Shown here in pieces: positions 51,536-60,601 of a stretch of DNA of 64,000 bases (position 1 is the stretch's first letter; the number at the start of each line of letters is the position of its first letter). Position numbers and translations under genes: made by a program. Source of the stretch: Actinomarina sp002308095 (GTDB lineage Bacteria > Actinomycetota > Acidimicrobiia > Actinomarinales > Actinomarinaceae); contig JBJKUL010000001.1 of NCBI GenBank assembly GCA_045563135.1, forward strand, positions 806,001 to 870,000. Direction: 5' to 3'. Below the pieces are notes generated by a model. That model made no database searches, was not told the DNA's origin, and saw only the letters and a program-made list of their open reading frames with translations.

Positions 51536-51776
51536 TTAGTATTTTTCCTAAATATTTAGTTTTTCTTTTACCATTTTCAGACCATTCTGCATACCAATAC
51601 GGTCCATGGGGGCATGAGTTGCAAGACTCTCTTCCACATTTTATATCTTTGCTTCGATATGATATCTTTGTTTTATTAGTATCTAGATTTAATTTATTGT
51701 CAATTAGAAGCTTTAGACGTTTTAACTCAGATTCACCTAATTCTGCAATTGCTTCTAAAATTTCTTTGTCTACCAT
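51522..51776 (-). CDS. Small cysteine-rich protein, DUF6788-like
   Basis: 84 residues. An N-terminal helix (VDKEILEAIAELGESELKRL) is followed by IKCGRESCNSCPHGPYWYAEWSENGKRKTKYLGK, the CxxxxCxxCxHGPYWYxxW...YLGK pattern of small proteins often found near mobile or host-defence genes and classed as DUF6788. A zinc-binding role of its three cysteines is possible. The frame opens to 51941, but that would overlap cofD; ATG 51776 is the sensible start. It lies just upstream of the GT-C gene (14-base overlap), divergent from cofD. Confidence 0.72.
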   Translation of the reverse strand: MVDKEILEAIAELGESELKRLKLLIDNKLNLDTNKTKISYRSKDIKCGRESCNSCPHGPYWYAEWSENGKRKTKYLGKILNEII

Positions 51777-51818
51777 TAATAAAATGTTACATGAATATTT
51801 AATAGATATTGGAACAAG

Positions 51819-52712
51819 ATGAAAAAGATAGTTTATATATCTGGTGGAATTGGAGGAGCAAAGCTGGCCAAAGGATTCTACGGAGTTGATGACATTGAAC
51901 TGTCGATAGTAATCAACACCGGTGATGATGAAAATATACATGGTATTAAGCTTTCACCAGACATTGATTCTGTAATGTATTCTCTTGCTGGCATAGAAGG
52001 AGAATTTGGGTGGGGACAAAAAGAAGATACATTTAATGTAAGTAATTTTTATAAAAAATATAAGACCCAACTTTTTTCTATAGGAGACAAAGACTTAGCA
52101 CTTAAACTTTTCAGAAATCAGATGTTTAATGATGGAAAAACCCTTACTGAGGTAACTAAATTTTTTACAGATTTCTACAATTTAAACTGTGCATTGCTGC
52201 CCATGACTAATGACAAAGTTCAAACCACTCTTACAACTGTTGATAACGAAATTTTAAGTTTCCAAGAATACTTCGTAGAAAAGAAAGCAGATCCAAAATT
52301 GAAGAAGATTGATTATGTAGGTTCTGATAGTGCAAATATTACAAGTGAAGTCAGTAGCGTCTTGAAAAAAGCAGATCAAATAATAATAGGCCCTTCAAAT
52401 CCATTTCTTTCAATTGGACCCATTTTGAGTATTAATAAAATAAGAAAATTAATTGTTTCTCATAATAATGTTGTAGTCGTAAGTCCTTTTATAAATAACA
52501 AAGCTTTGAAAGGCCCATCAGATAAGAATTTTAAAGATTTTGGATTTCAGCCAAACATCGAAGGCTTAAAAGTTTTCTATCAAGACATTGCAAATCAATT
52601 TATAGTGCATGAGAATGAAAATGAGGAGGAAAATGTATTTAGTAAAAATATATTATTTTCGGAAGAGTCTGTTGCAGTTAACTTGGCTAAAGAAATAGTT
52701 CAAAATGTCTAA
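51819..52712 (+). CDS. cofD: 2-phospho-L-lactate transferase (coenzyme F420 synthesis)
   Basis: Also known as FbiA. Transfers the phospho-lactyl type group to the deazaflavin FO to make F420-0 or its dehydro form. Family motifs: YISGGIGGAKLAKGFYG, VINTGDDENIHGIKLSPDIDSVMYSLAG, GEFGWGQKEDTFN and IIIGPSNPFLSIGPIL. Length (297) is normal. It overlaps cofE by 8 bases on the same strand. This is good evidence for a lineage that uses F420. Confidence 0.96.
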   Translation: MKKIVYISGGIGGAKLAKGFYGVDDIELSIVINTGDDENIHGIKLSPDIDSVMYSLAGIEGEFGWGQKEDTFNVSNFYKKYKTQLFSIGDKDLALKLFRNQMFNDGKTLTEVTKFFTDFYNLNCALLPMTNDKVQTTLTTVDNEILSFQEYFVEKKADPKLKKIDYVGSDSANITSEVSSVLKKADQIIIGPSNPFLSIGPILSINKIRKLIVSHNNVVVVSPFINNKALKGPSDKNFKDFGFQPNIEGLKVFYQDIANQFIVHENENEEENVFSKNILFSEESVAVNLAKEIVQNV

Positions 52713-53409
52713 AAGAAATATAGAAATAATTCCTGTTTACGGTCTTCCAGAATTTAAGAAAAATGATGATCTAATAGAAATTTTAACTACAACCCTCAAG
52801 AATAATTCAGAAACTTTGCTCAATGGAGATGTAGTAATTGTTACCCAAAAAATAATTTCAAAAATTGAAGACCGTGCTGTTGATTTGAAAGTTACTGATA
52901 TCAATGAAGTGTTAAAAGAGGAATCTACCCAAATTTTGAGGAAACGTGGAGAAACTGTAATAGCCAGAACAAGGCATGGATTTATATGTGCAAATGCTGG
53001 TATAGATAAATCAAATATTGATAAAGGATACGCACTACTTTTACCAGTAGATCCTAACAAGACGGCAAATACAATTAGAAGAAAAATCAAGGCGGAATTT
53101 GATTTGGATATAGCTGTAATCATCAGTGATACTTTTGGAAGAGCCTGGAGAAAGGGGCAAACTAATGTTGCTATAGGGTCATCAGGTATCGAGCCCCTCA
53201 CAAGTTACATTGGTACTACTGACTCCTATGGAAATGATTTAATGGCAACTGAAATTGCTATCATAGACGAATTAGCAGGTGCATCAGAACTTGTCATGAA
53301 TAAAGTTGATGAAGTACCTGTTGCAATCATTAGAGGGTATAAATATAAGTTTTCCGATAAAAGTACTGATGAAATTATTAGATCAGATGATGAAGATTTT
53401 TTTCTTTAG
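52705..53409 (+). CDS. cofE: Coenzyme F420-0:L-glutamate ligase
   Basis: Adds glutamates to F420-0. Motifs: IPVYGLPEFKKNDDLIEIL, GDVVIVTQKIISKIEDRAVDL, RTRHGFICANAGIDKSN, VIISDTFGRAWRKGQTNVAIG and DSYGNDLMATEIAIIDELAGASEL. At 234 residues it is the stand-alone ligase, without the C-terminal flavin domain of mycobacterial FbiB. It overlaps cofD by 8 bases and converges with the epimerase gene by 4. Confidence 0.96.
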   Translation: MSKRNIEIIPVYGLPEFKKNDDLIEILTTTLKNNSETLLNGDVVIVTQKIISKIEDRAVDLKVTDINEVLKEESTQILRKRGETVIARTRHGFICANAGIDKSNIDKGYALLLPVDPNKTANTIRRKIKAEFDLDIAVIISDTFGRAWRKGQTNVAIGSSGIEPLTSYIGTTDSYGNDLMATEIAIIDELAGASELVMNKVDEVPVAIIRGYKYKFSDKSTDEIIRSDDEDFFL

Positions 53410-54341
53410 TTTTTGAGCCATTTAATAAGCTGAGATATACCTTCATCTAATGAAAATTTAGGTTCCCAATCTAATTCTTTTTTAGCCTTTGAATTATCTA
53501 GGACACTCCTAAGCAATTCTCCATCACGTTTTGGTTTATATATAACATTTCCGTCGTAACCTATGGTATGTTTCAATACAGAGACTAATTCATTAACTGA
53601 GGTTTCAATGCCCGTTCCTATATTTAAAAACAAATTGCTATCAATTTTGGAGGATGAAATTAATGCATCTACAACATCTTGTACATATATATAGTCACGA
53701 GTTTGTTCACCATCACCAAAAACAGTTGGTTCTGAATTACTGATCATTTTATTTGTGAATATTGAAATGACTCCAGCTTCCCCGTTCGGATCTTGTCTAG
53801 GACCATAAACATTGGAGAAGTTTAAAATTGAATAATTCATGTTAGAATTCTCGTTCAACATTAGCTCTATAAATTCATTCAATCTTTTTTTTGCTATTCC
53901 ATATGGAGATTCTGGTTCTCCCGCAAAATCTACTTCCGAAGTTGGAATAACTTTAGGCTCCCCAAAAATTGTTCCACCTGAAGAAGAAAAAATTAATTTT
54001 CTGCAGTTTGTGGAAAGTAAAACTTGAATGAGCTTTAGTGGTTGTAAAATATTATGCTCAAAATCTAGCATTGGGTTATCTACAGAAATAACAACCGATG
54101 CCTGTGCAGCTAAGTGAAAACATATATCTGGATCAAACTCAGCTACTTTTTTTAGTATTTCATTTGAACCAATGTCGTCATAGTAAATATTTTCACAAAT
54201 AAAATTTTTTGTGTTTTCCTTTTTCCCACTCAAAAGATTATCTACCAACATGATTTCATAACCTTCATTTATTAAATTTTCAACTAGATGTGATCCAATA
54301 AATCCAGCTCCACCAGTGACCAATGCTTTCTGTTTACTCAT
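53406..54341 (-). CDS. NAD-dependent sugar-nucleotide epimerase (GalE-like)
   Basis: An extended SDR enzyme of 311 residues. NAD motif VTGGAGFIGSHLVENLI (residues 7-23), VDNLLSGKKENTKNF, HLAAQASV, the catalytic SSSGGTIFGEP and YGIAK (Tyr-x-x-x-Lys), NVYGPRQDPNGEAGVISIF and DGEQTRDYIYVQDVVDAL. It resembles UDP-glucose 4-epimerases used for envelope glycans, but substrate cannot be fixed. It follows the nucleotidyltransferase gene by 5 bases on the same strand. Confidence 0.9.
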   Translation of the reverse strand: MSKQKALVTGGAGFIGSHLVENLINEGYEIMLVDNLLSGKKENTKNFICENIYYDDIGSNEILKKVAEFDPDICFHLAAQASVVISVDNPMLDFEHNILQPLKLIQVLLSTNCRKLIFSSSGGTIFGEPKVIPTSEVDFAGEPESPYGIAKKRLNEFIELMLNENSNMNYSILNFSNVYGPRQDPNGEAGVISIFTNKMISNSEPTVFGDGEQTRDYIYVQDVVDALISSSKIDSNLFLNIGTGIETSVNELVSVLKHTIGYDGNVIYKPKRDGELLRSVLDNSKAKKELDWEPKFSLDEGISQLIKWLKN

Positions 54342-54346
54342 CTTAT

Positions 54347-55210
54347 TTAGTATATTTCATCATGGATTTCTGAACCATCAGAAATAACACTATCTTTTAA
54401 AACAATTGAATTACTTATCTGCACATTTGAACCAATGTTACAATTCTCAAATATTACGCTATTTTTGATATTTGTATTTTCCCCTATCAAAACATTTTCA
54501 CTAATCCAATTTGATTCATCAGATGTATGAGCTTCTATATATGATTCTCTTGTACCTACATCAATCATTTTTCCATTTACTTTAAAACAATCCAGTAAAA
54601 GATTTTTGGAGAGTTGGGGGAAAACGTCTTTTTCAAATGATGATGGAATAGTTAAATTTCCTTTAATCGATTGAATATCTTGTTTCATAAGATAATAGAA
54701 ACCCATGCTTATATTATTGCCATATTTAAGGTCATCTGGTTTCTCAATAAAATCTACTATTTTGTTTTCCTTAAGGTGGAGAACTCCATATCTTGATGGA
54801 TCTTCTACTTGAACAGAGCATATGGTTGAATTGGACGCGACCTCAACTTTGTCCATAAAAGTCTGAAAATTCATCTCCAAAAGCAAATCACCATTCATAC
54901 AAAAAAATTCATCTTCAAAATCATCAATATTTTTTACAATATAACCTGCTGTATCAAGCTTCTCTTCCTCAAATAAGAGATGTATAGCTCTATGAGTCTT
55001 GATTTGGTAATTTTCCCACTGTTCTTTATGTTTAATTGAACAAATTAGTTTGAATTCCGCAAAACCAGCTCTTTCTAGATTTTCAAGAATTAAGTCAACT
55101 ATTGGAACACTCCTTATAGTCAACAAAGCTTTGGGTATTCCCTCGGATAATGGTTTTAGTCTTGTTGCTTCACCACCAACAAGCAAATATATAGTTTTAG
55201 TCATCTTCAA
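54347..55210 (-). CDS. Sugar-phosphate nucleotidyltransferase
   Basis: 287 residues: YLLVGGEATRLKPLSEGIPKALLTIRSVPIVDLILENL (in parts) is the signature of NDP-sugar pyrophosphorylases, then FCMNGDLLLEMNF, RYGVLHLKENKIVDFIEKP, SMGFYYL and the VNGKMIDVGTRESYIEAH block. A short C-terminal left-handed helix (LIGENTNIKNSVIFENCNIG) ends the protein. It looks like GDP-mannose pyrophosphorylases, which would fit with the mutase and isomerase, but glucose-1-phosphate transfer is possible. Overlaps the prpD-like gene by 14 bases. Confidence 0.9.
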   Translation of the reverse strand: MKMTKTIYLLVGGEATRLKPLSEGIPKALLTIRSVPIVDLILENLERAGFAEFKLICSIKHKEQWENYQIKTHRAIHLLFEEEKLDTAGYIVKNIDDFEDEFFCMNGDLLLEMNFQTFMDKVEVASNSTICSVQVEDPSRYGVLHLKENKIVDFIEKPDDLKYGNNISMGFYYLMKQDIQSIKGNLTIPSSFEKDVFPQLSKNLLLDCFKVNGKMIDVGTRESYIEAHTSDESNWISENVLIGENTNIKNSVIFENCNIGSNVQISNSIVLKDSVISDGSEIHDEIY

Positions 55211-56594
55211 GAAGAATAGTCAAATTTGTAAAATCGGCATCTAAATCAATTTTCATAACTGAATCCCAGACTTCATCAGCTTTTTTGGAGTCATAATATT
55301 TTGAAGTGTTTTTAATGAACTTCTCTTTGATTAATGGAATTGCCTCTTCTCTTCTATTTGGATGTCCAATTGGATATCTTATTGTGATTTTTTCAGACTT
55401 AGTACCATCTGAATAACTTAGATAAACACTATTAGCAATTTCTCGTTTTTCAAATTCGTAATATGTTTCAGTAAAGTTCGGATTTTCAATTACTTTAATT
55501 TTTTTTCTCAACTTTTCAATATTTTGATAGCCATGAAAAGATTCCTCATAACTTTCACTTGTTACATCCCCAAAAAGAAGTGCCGCTGACACCATATATT
55601 CCAAAGAATGATCCCTATCGGAGGCATTATTTAATATATCTTTATTACTAATAATTCTTATTGCGGGTTCGTGCGTTTCAATAACAACCTCTTTTATGGT
55701 TTCTTGTTTTTCTAAATATTCCTCTGAAAGCTGGACAGCAGCCTCTACAGCAGACTGACCATGAAATTCTGCTGGATATAAGACTTTAAAAAGTACGTTA
55801 TTAATTACCCAGTTATCCAAACTTTTACCAAAGGTCAACATTTCCTCTTCAAAAAAGACACTTTCAAATCCCCATGTTTTATCTTTGAGTATTCCTTCGT
55901 ATTTCTCATCCTTAAGAATCGATATTTCAGAAAGCTCAATTGCTCTTGAGGTTGCATCTCCTGCTGCCCAACTTTTTCTTCTACCAACATTTGGTGTATG
56001 ACGATAAGCTCTTAATGTAGGTCCATCCAAGAGAACATTGTTAATTGTCCTTGTAATCACTCCTGTATCACCCTTTGTTATTAAGTGCGAATATACAGAT
56101 GATGAAGCCATTTTTACAAAAAACACATGGTCATATCCTTGCTGGTTTAAAGAGGTTGCTAGGGAGAGGGCTCCTTGGATTTCATAAGTCCTCACTATTG
56201 ACTCTGATAACTGCCTAAAAGACCCACCTTCTAATAGAAAATAGGAAAATAATGATCCTATATTATCTGATGGGTGCGCCCATTCTCGAGCTAAGAAAGT
56301 ATCGTTGTAGTCGTGCCAACGTATTAACGTTGTAAAAAATCTACCTAAATCTCTAGAACTCTTAATCTTGTTGGCGTAATTAAATGGGTTACCTATCTCC
56401 GCCTCTTCTCCTCTTGTTGCGAAAGAAACAGCCTGACTACTTGCGGAAGCATCCAAAATACAACCTATCGTATCCAAAAGAGCTAGTTTTACAGAAATAA
56501 CTGTTGAATCATCTAGGAGTACTTCTTGGTCTAAGTAATTTGTAATTATGTTGTGAAAAGATATTTCATTCAACTTTGAATTATCTTTCTTCAA
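55197..56594 (-). CDS. prpD: MmgE/PrpD family protein, probable 2-methylcitrate dehydratase
   Basis: 465 residues of the PrpD family: KLALLDTIGCILDASASSQAV near residue 35, RWHDYNDTFLAREWAHPSDNIGSLFSY, SRAIELSEI, YPAEFHGQSAVEAAVQLSE and DRDHSLEYMVSAALLFGD. PrpD dehydrates 2-methylcitrate in the methylcitrate cycle that burns propionyl-CoA. The next gene upstream is a citrate/methylcitrate synthase with a 14-base overlap, which supports this. No prpB is visible in the window. Confidence 0.9.
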   Translation of the reverse strand: MKKDNSKLNEISFHNIITNYLDQEVLLDDSTVISVKLALLDTIGCILDASASSQAVSFATRGEEAEIGNPFNYANKIKSSRDLGRFFTTLIRWHDYNDTFLAREWAHPSDNIGSLFSYFLLEGGSFRQLSESIVRTYEIQGALSLATSLNQQGYDHVFFVKMASSSVYSHLITKGDTGVITRTINNVLLDGPTLRAYRHTPNVGRRKSWAAGDATSRAIELSEISILKDEKYEGILKDKTWGFESVFFEEEMLTFGKSLDNWVINNVLFKVLYPAEFHGQSAVEAAVQLSEEYLEKQETIKEVVIETHEPAIRIISNKDILNNASDRDHSLEYMVSAALLFGDVTSESYEESFHGYQNIEKLRKKIKVIENPNFTETYYEFEKREIANSVYLSYSDGTKSEKITIRYPIGHPNRREEAIPLIKEKFIKNTSKYYDSKKADEVWDSVMKIDLDADFTNLTILLEDD

Positions 56595-57627
56595 TTCCTG
56601 TATATTTTGCAGCAGGTCTAATCAAAGTATCTTGACTTCTTTGTTCAAAATAATGGGCAGACCAACCAACAGAACGGCCGGCTACAAAAATTGGAGTAAA
56701 TACATCAACGGCAAAACCTAATTCGGAGAGCAACAATCCTCCATAAAAATCTACATTCGGAAAGAGTTTTTTTTCAGAGTCCATTATTGAATCTATAGTT
56801 TTTGCTATTTCAAATTTGTTGATGGAATCCTCTGTTGTTGATAGCACCTCTACCCAATTTTTTACAACTGGGCTTCTGGGATCTTGTATTTTATACACCC
56901 CATGACCAAAACCCATAATTTTCTTTTTCTCTTCAAGAAGTTGGTGCACTCCTTTATCAGCATCTTCTACAGTATTGAAACTATTGATTAGCTCAACAGC
57001 AGCTTCATTTGCACCACCGTGTAGTTCTCCTTTTAAAGTTCCTACGCCAGAAACTATTGAACTTGTTAGGTCTGACCTAGTTGATGCAGTAACCCTAGCA
57101 GCGAAAGTAGAGGCGTTAAAACCATGCTCTGCATAAAGAATTAACATATCATCTAATGCTTCAAGTTGTTGAAGGCTTGAGTTGTTTGGAAGAAGAGCAC
57201 TCGCAACCACAAACTCTTCATCTAGATTATCTGATGGCTCTAGGTTGTATGAAGCAATAGCTAAACAAGCTATTGCGGTAAGTTTACTTGCAGCATCTAG
57301 TTTATTGCTTTCATCAGCTTCACCTATATACGAAATAGCTGTTCTTAATACATCCATCGGATGTTGTTCAATTTTCAACCTATTTATAAGTTCAATTAAT
57401 TCAGAGTCTTTTAGAAGAGAGATGTAGTGATTGGCAAAAGATTTTTTAAATGAACTTCCATCTAAGTTGTCATCGATGATGAGTGAGGCGACATCTCCAT
57501 AGGTGTGGGATCTTGTAAGTTCTATTGCGTCATAACCTCTATATCTGAGAGAAGTCCCTTCCATACCTACTGTGGAAATTTCCGTTTCTCCGGCTACAAC
57601 GCCTCTAAGTCCTGGTGAATAATCCAT
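56581..57627 (-). CDS. prpC: Citrate synthase family protein, probable 2-methylcitrate synthase
   Basis: 348 residues. MDYSPGLRGVVAGETEISTV, RYRGYDAIEL, GTLKGELHGGANEAAVELI with the catalytic His, IMGFGHGVYKIQDPRSPVV with the second His, and FYGGLLLSELGFAVDVFTPIFVAGRSVGWSAHYFEQ with the catalytic Asp. The short N-terminus fits the PrpC-like and Gram-positive type. The pairing with prpD points to 2-methylcitrate synthesis from propionyl-CoA; plain citrate synthesis cannot be ruled out. It is divergent from the PBP gene. Confidence 0.93.
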   Translation of the reverse strand: MDYSPGLRGVVAGETEISTVGMEGTSLRYRGYDAIELTRSHTYGDVASLIIDDNLDGSSFKKSFANHYISLLKDSELIELINRLKIEQHPMDVLRTAISYIGEADESNKLDAASKLTAIACLAIASYNLEPSDNLDEEFVVASALLPNNSSLQQLEALDDMLILYAEHGFNASTFAARVTASTRSDLTSSIVSGVGTLKGELHGGANEAAVELINSFNTVEDADKGVHQLLEEKKKIMGFGHGVYKIQDPRSPVVKNWVEVLSTTEDSINKFEIAKTIDSIMDSEKKLFPNVDFYGGLLLSELGFAVDVFTPIFVAGRSVGWSAHYFEQRSQDTLIRPAAKYTGIEER

Positions 57628-57691
57628 GCCTAATATATATTACATCTATTCCTATTACTACTCCTAATGTTAAATTGATTTTTATAAACAC

Positions 57692-57706
57692 TACAATTGA
57701 CTCATG
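57692..57706 (+). promoter_or_regulatory. -10 hexamer of an apparently leaderless PBP mRNA
   Basis: TACAAT at 57692-57697 followed by six bases and the ATG at 57704. This is the same spacing as at ggt and the DUF3152 gene, so the message should begin at its start codon. No Shine-Dalgarno sequence precedes it. Confidence 0.5.
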
Positions 57707-60601
57707 GCACAAATTCATAATTTAGAAAACAAATCAAGGTTTGGAATCAGATACATTGCAGGCTTTGGGGTTTTAGTAAGTGCTTTACTTTTGTCGGGCT
57801 GGTTCGCGTTTTTCACATTTCTGCCAATTAAATCTGCAATGGAAGTTGTTACAGACTTAGAAGAAAAATTCCTCCCTAGAGCTGAAGGGATGGTTTTAGA
57901 CTTTGTTTCTTTATCAGAACCCTCTGTTATCATCACTTCTGATAATCAAGTCTTAGATGAACTGCATGATGGCCTAAACCGAGATCCAATAAAATTATCT
58001 GAGGTTCCACCTTTTGTAATTAATACTCTTTTAGCAGCAGAAGATAGTAACTACTATCAGCATGAGGGCATCGACTTTATTGCAATCTTAAGTGCAGTTG
58101 TTGATAATTTAAGGGGCGTAACAAGAGGTGGATCAACCATAACCTCTCAAGTTGCAAAACAATCATTTGTTGGTGATGAAATCTCTATTAGAAGAAAAGT
58201 CGCAGAAGCAGTAGTAGCGGCAGAGTTAGAAAGGCGTTATACAAAAGACCAAATTCTAGAATACTATATAAATTCAATATATTGGGGAGCAGGTGCATAT
58301 GGCCTACAGTCTGCATCTTCAGAATATTTTAATAAAGATGTTACTGAGCTTACTCTAGACGAGGCTGCTACATTAGTTGTGATTATCAGAAGTCCAGCCT
58401 ACTATAACCCCCGAAAATATCCTGATAGAGTCTTGGAAAGAAGAAATGATGTTTTAGATGTCATGCTTAAAGAGGGTTTCATAGTAGATATCCAACATAG
58501 ATCTGCAAAATTAGCTCCGCTGACAATTGCCGAACCAAACACACTTTCAAACAAAGCTGAACATGTCTCTGCAGAGGTTAGAAGAAGATTATTAAATGAT
58601 CCACAGTTTGCAGTTTTAGGATCTACAAATGAAGAAAGAAAAAAAGCTTTATTTGGATGTCCTTCAGATGATACTTCTTGTACTGGAGGAGGCGGTTTAA
58701 CTATTGAAATTACTGTTAATCTAGAATTACAAAATCACGCAAATGAAGTATTAAACAAGTGGGTTCCCTCTGAAATTGTAGATACTGAACTTGAAGAACC
58801 TGAGCCAAAACCAACAGGAGTCATTACATTAATTAATAACAAAACTGGTGCAATAGAGGTTATGGCATCAGGTCTACCTTTCGAAGATGAGCAATATAAT
58901 TTAGCTACCCAAGGAAAAAGAAATCCTGGTTCTGCATTTAAGCCAATTACGCTACTTGCTGCTTTAGAATCAGGTGCAAAACTTTATAGTACAAGAGATT
59001 CTCGAAGTCCCGTAGAGATTGACTGTGGATATCCATGTGCTCCTGATGGTGTGGGTACCAAATGGGTAGTCAGAAATTATGGTACTTCAATTAAAGCTGA
59101 TAGATTTATTAATAAAATTCCTGCTCAAGATAGAGCAATAGAACTTCAATGTATTGGTTTTCATGCTGAGGAATTAAAGAATAAAGATTTCATAGAACAG
59201 TTTCCTATCTCATCAGACTTAGAAGAGATCGAGGAAGAGTCAGAAAAAATATTAGCCATTGGAATTGCCCTCAATCAATATTCAGAAAATGGTAACCCTA
59301 TAATTTACACTGAAGATCAGAGCTTTACAGCTCAAGATGAAGATGGTGAGAGCTTAACAGTTATTTACGACCCCTTATTAATAGAAAATCAAAATAACCT
59401 TATCCAAATTGACTTAGAATCTGAAAGTCAAATTATTTACAAACCTTGCCAAGATAAATCAGAATACAACAGATCTATAAAGCTTCTAGACACCTCAGGT
59501 ATGGTTTCTCTTGAGGAGGCAACCAGAAAATCTGTAAATACTGTTTTTGCTCAACTTGCATCAGAACTAGGTGGAGAGAAACTCTCGAGTACTGCAAATA
59601 GAATAGGGATAGATTCTGACTTAGATCCCGTGATATCTTTAACTTTAGGTGCCGGAGCGGTAACTCCTATTGAACTTGCATCTGCATATTCTTCATTTGC
59701 AAATAATGGCTATCTTGCTCCAACATATTTGATTGAAAAAATTACCGATTCCAATGGTCAGGTATTATTCCAACACATAACTTCTCAAAGAGTGACCATC
59801 CCTGATCCAGGTGCTGCTGCAGCAGTTAGAAAGACTCTTGAAGTTGCAGCCCAATTTGGTACTGGAACAAGGGCTACATTAGACGATAGACCAATAGCAG
59901 GTAAAACAGGTACTCACCAGGGATTTAGAGAGGCGTGGTTCATAGGGTTTATTCCCCAATACACTTCATCAGTTTGGATTGGTTTTGCAGAAGAACAACT
60001 ACCTCTTACAAATGTTGAAATAAATGGTGAAATTGTATCAAGTGTTTCAGGAGGAAGAGTCCCTGCACCAATCTGGAAAGAATTCATGGAAAAGGTTACT
60101 GAAAACTTACCTGTGGAGGAATGGCCAACTGATCCTAGTGACATTGAAAAGTATTACGAAATCCCAACTATTGAGATACCTCAATTGCTAGGGCTCAATA
60201 TTATTGATGCTGAAGAATTAGCTTTTTCAGGCTATATTTTACCAACAATAAAACTTGTTGATTCAGAAGAAGCTCCCGGACTAGTCCTTACTCAAAGCAT
60301 AGAAAGTGGCGAAGAGATGCCTGAGGGAACAGAAGTCATCTTAGAAGTTTCTGGAAAAAAATTTAGTGCTGCGATACCTAACATTCCCCCATGTGTTTAC
60401 ACAAAGGAAGAAGCTGAAGTTCTCATTAAAGACTTCATGAGGGAAACAAGTGTAATTTTATTCTTGAAAAATTCATTTGAAGAATCCGAATTGCCCAACT
60501 GTCAAGGAAAAGTTATTGGGACAAATGTTGCACAAGGTGGAACTGTCTCGACAGGTGATGACTTAATCTTTATAGTTGCTAACTCTCAGACTGATTCTTA
60601 G
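57704..60601 (+). CDS. Class A penicillin-binding protein with PASTA domains
   Basis: 965 residues: N-terminal cytoplasmic part and membrane helix (about residues 15-38), then a GT51 glycosyltransferase domain (LLAAEDSNYYQHEGIDF, GGSTITSQVAKQSFVG, ILEYYINSIYWGAGAYGLQSA) and a transpeptidase domain with SxxK in NPGSAFKPITLL, SxN in RKSVNTVFAQL and KTG in AGKTGTHQGF. The C-terminus carries two PASTA-like repeats (IPQLLGLNIIDAEELAFSGY ... and IPPCVYTKEEAEVLIKDF ...). It polymerises and cross-links peptidoglycan. An insert of about 130 acidic residues between SxxK and SxN (near 450-590) is unusual. Its end overlaps pepA by 23 bases. Confidence 0.95.
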   Translation: MAQIHNLENKSRFGIRYIAGFGVLVSALLLSGWFAFFTFLPIKSAMEVVTDLEEKFLPRAEGMVLDFVSLSEPSVIITSDNQVLDELHDGLNRDPIKLSEVPPFVINTLLAAEDSNYYQHEGIDFIAILSAVVDNLRGVTRGGSTITSQVAKQSFVGDEISIRRKVAEAVVAAELERRYTKDQILEYYINSIYWGAGAYGLQSASSEYFNKDVTELTLDEAATLVVIIRSPAYYNPRKYPDRVLERRNDVLDVMLKEGFIVDIQHRSAKLAPLTIAEPNTLSNKAEHVSAEVRRRLLNDPQFAVLGSTNEERKKALFGCPSDDTSCTGGGGLTIEITVNLELQNHANEVLNKWVPSEIVDTELEEPEPKPTGVITLINNKTGAIEVMASGLPFEDEQYNLATQGKRNPGSAFKPITLLAALESGAKLYSTRDSRSPVEIDCGYPCAPDGVGTKWVVRNYGTSIKADRFINKIPAQDRAIELQCIGFHAEELKNKDFIEQFPISSDLEEIEEESEKILAIGIALNQYSENGNPIIYTEDQSFTAQDEDGESLTVIYDPLLIENQNNLIQIDLESESQIIYKPCQDKSEYNRSIKLLDTSGMVSLEEATRKSVNTVFAQLASELGGEKLSSTANRIGIDSDLDPVISLTLGAGAVTPIELASAYSSFANNGYLAPTYLIEKITDSNGQVLFQHITSQRVTIPDPGAAAAVRKTLEVAAQFGTGTRATLDDRPIAGKTGTHQGFREAWFIGFIPQYTSSVWIGFAEEQLPLTNVEINGEIVSSVSGGRVPAPIWKEFMEKVTENLPVEEWPTDPSDIEKYYEIPTIEIPQLLGLNIIDAEELAFSGYILPTIKLVDSEEAPGLVLTQSIESGEEMPEGTEVILEVSGKKFSAAIPNIPPCVYTKEEAEVLIKDFMRETSVILFLKNSFEESELPNCQGKVIGTNVAQGGTVSTGDDLIFIVANSQTDS

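Noticed and set aside
52737..53201. 154-residue minus-strand open frame
   Set aside because: It is fully antisense to cofE, whose family motifs cover the region.
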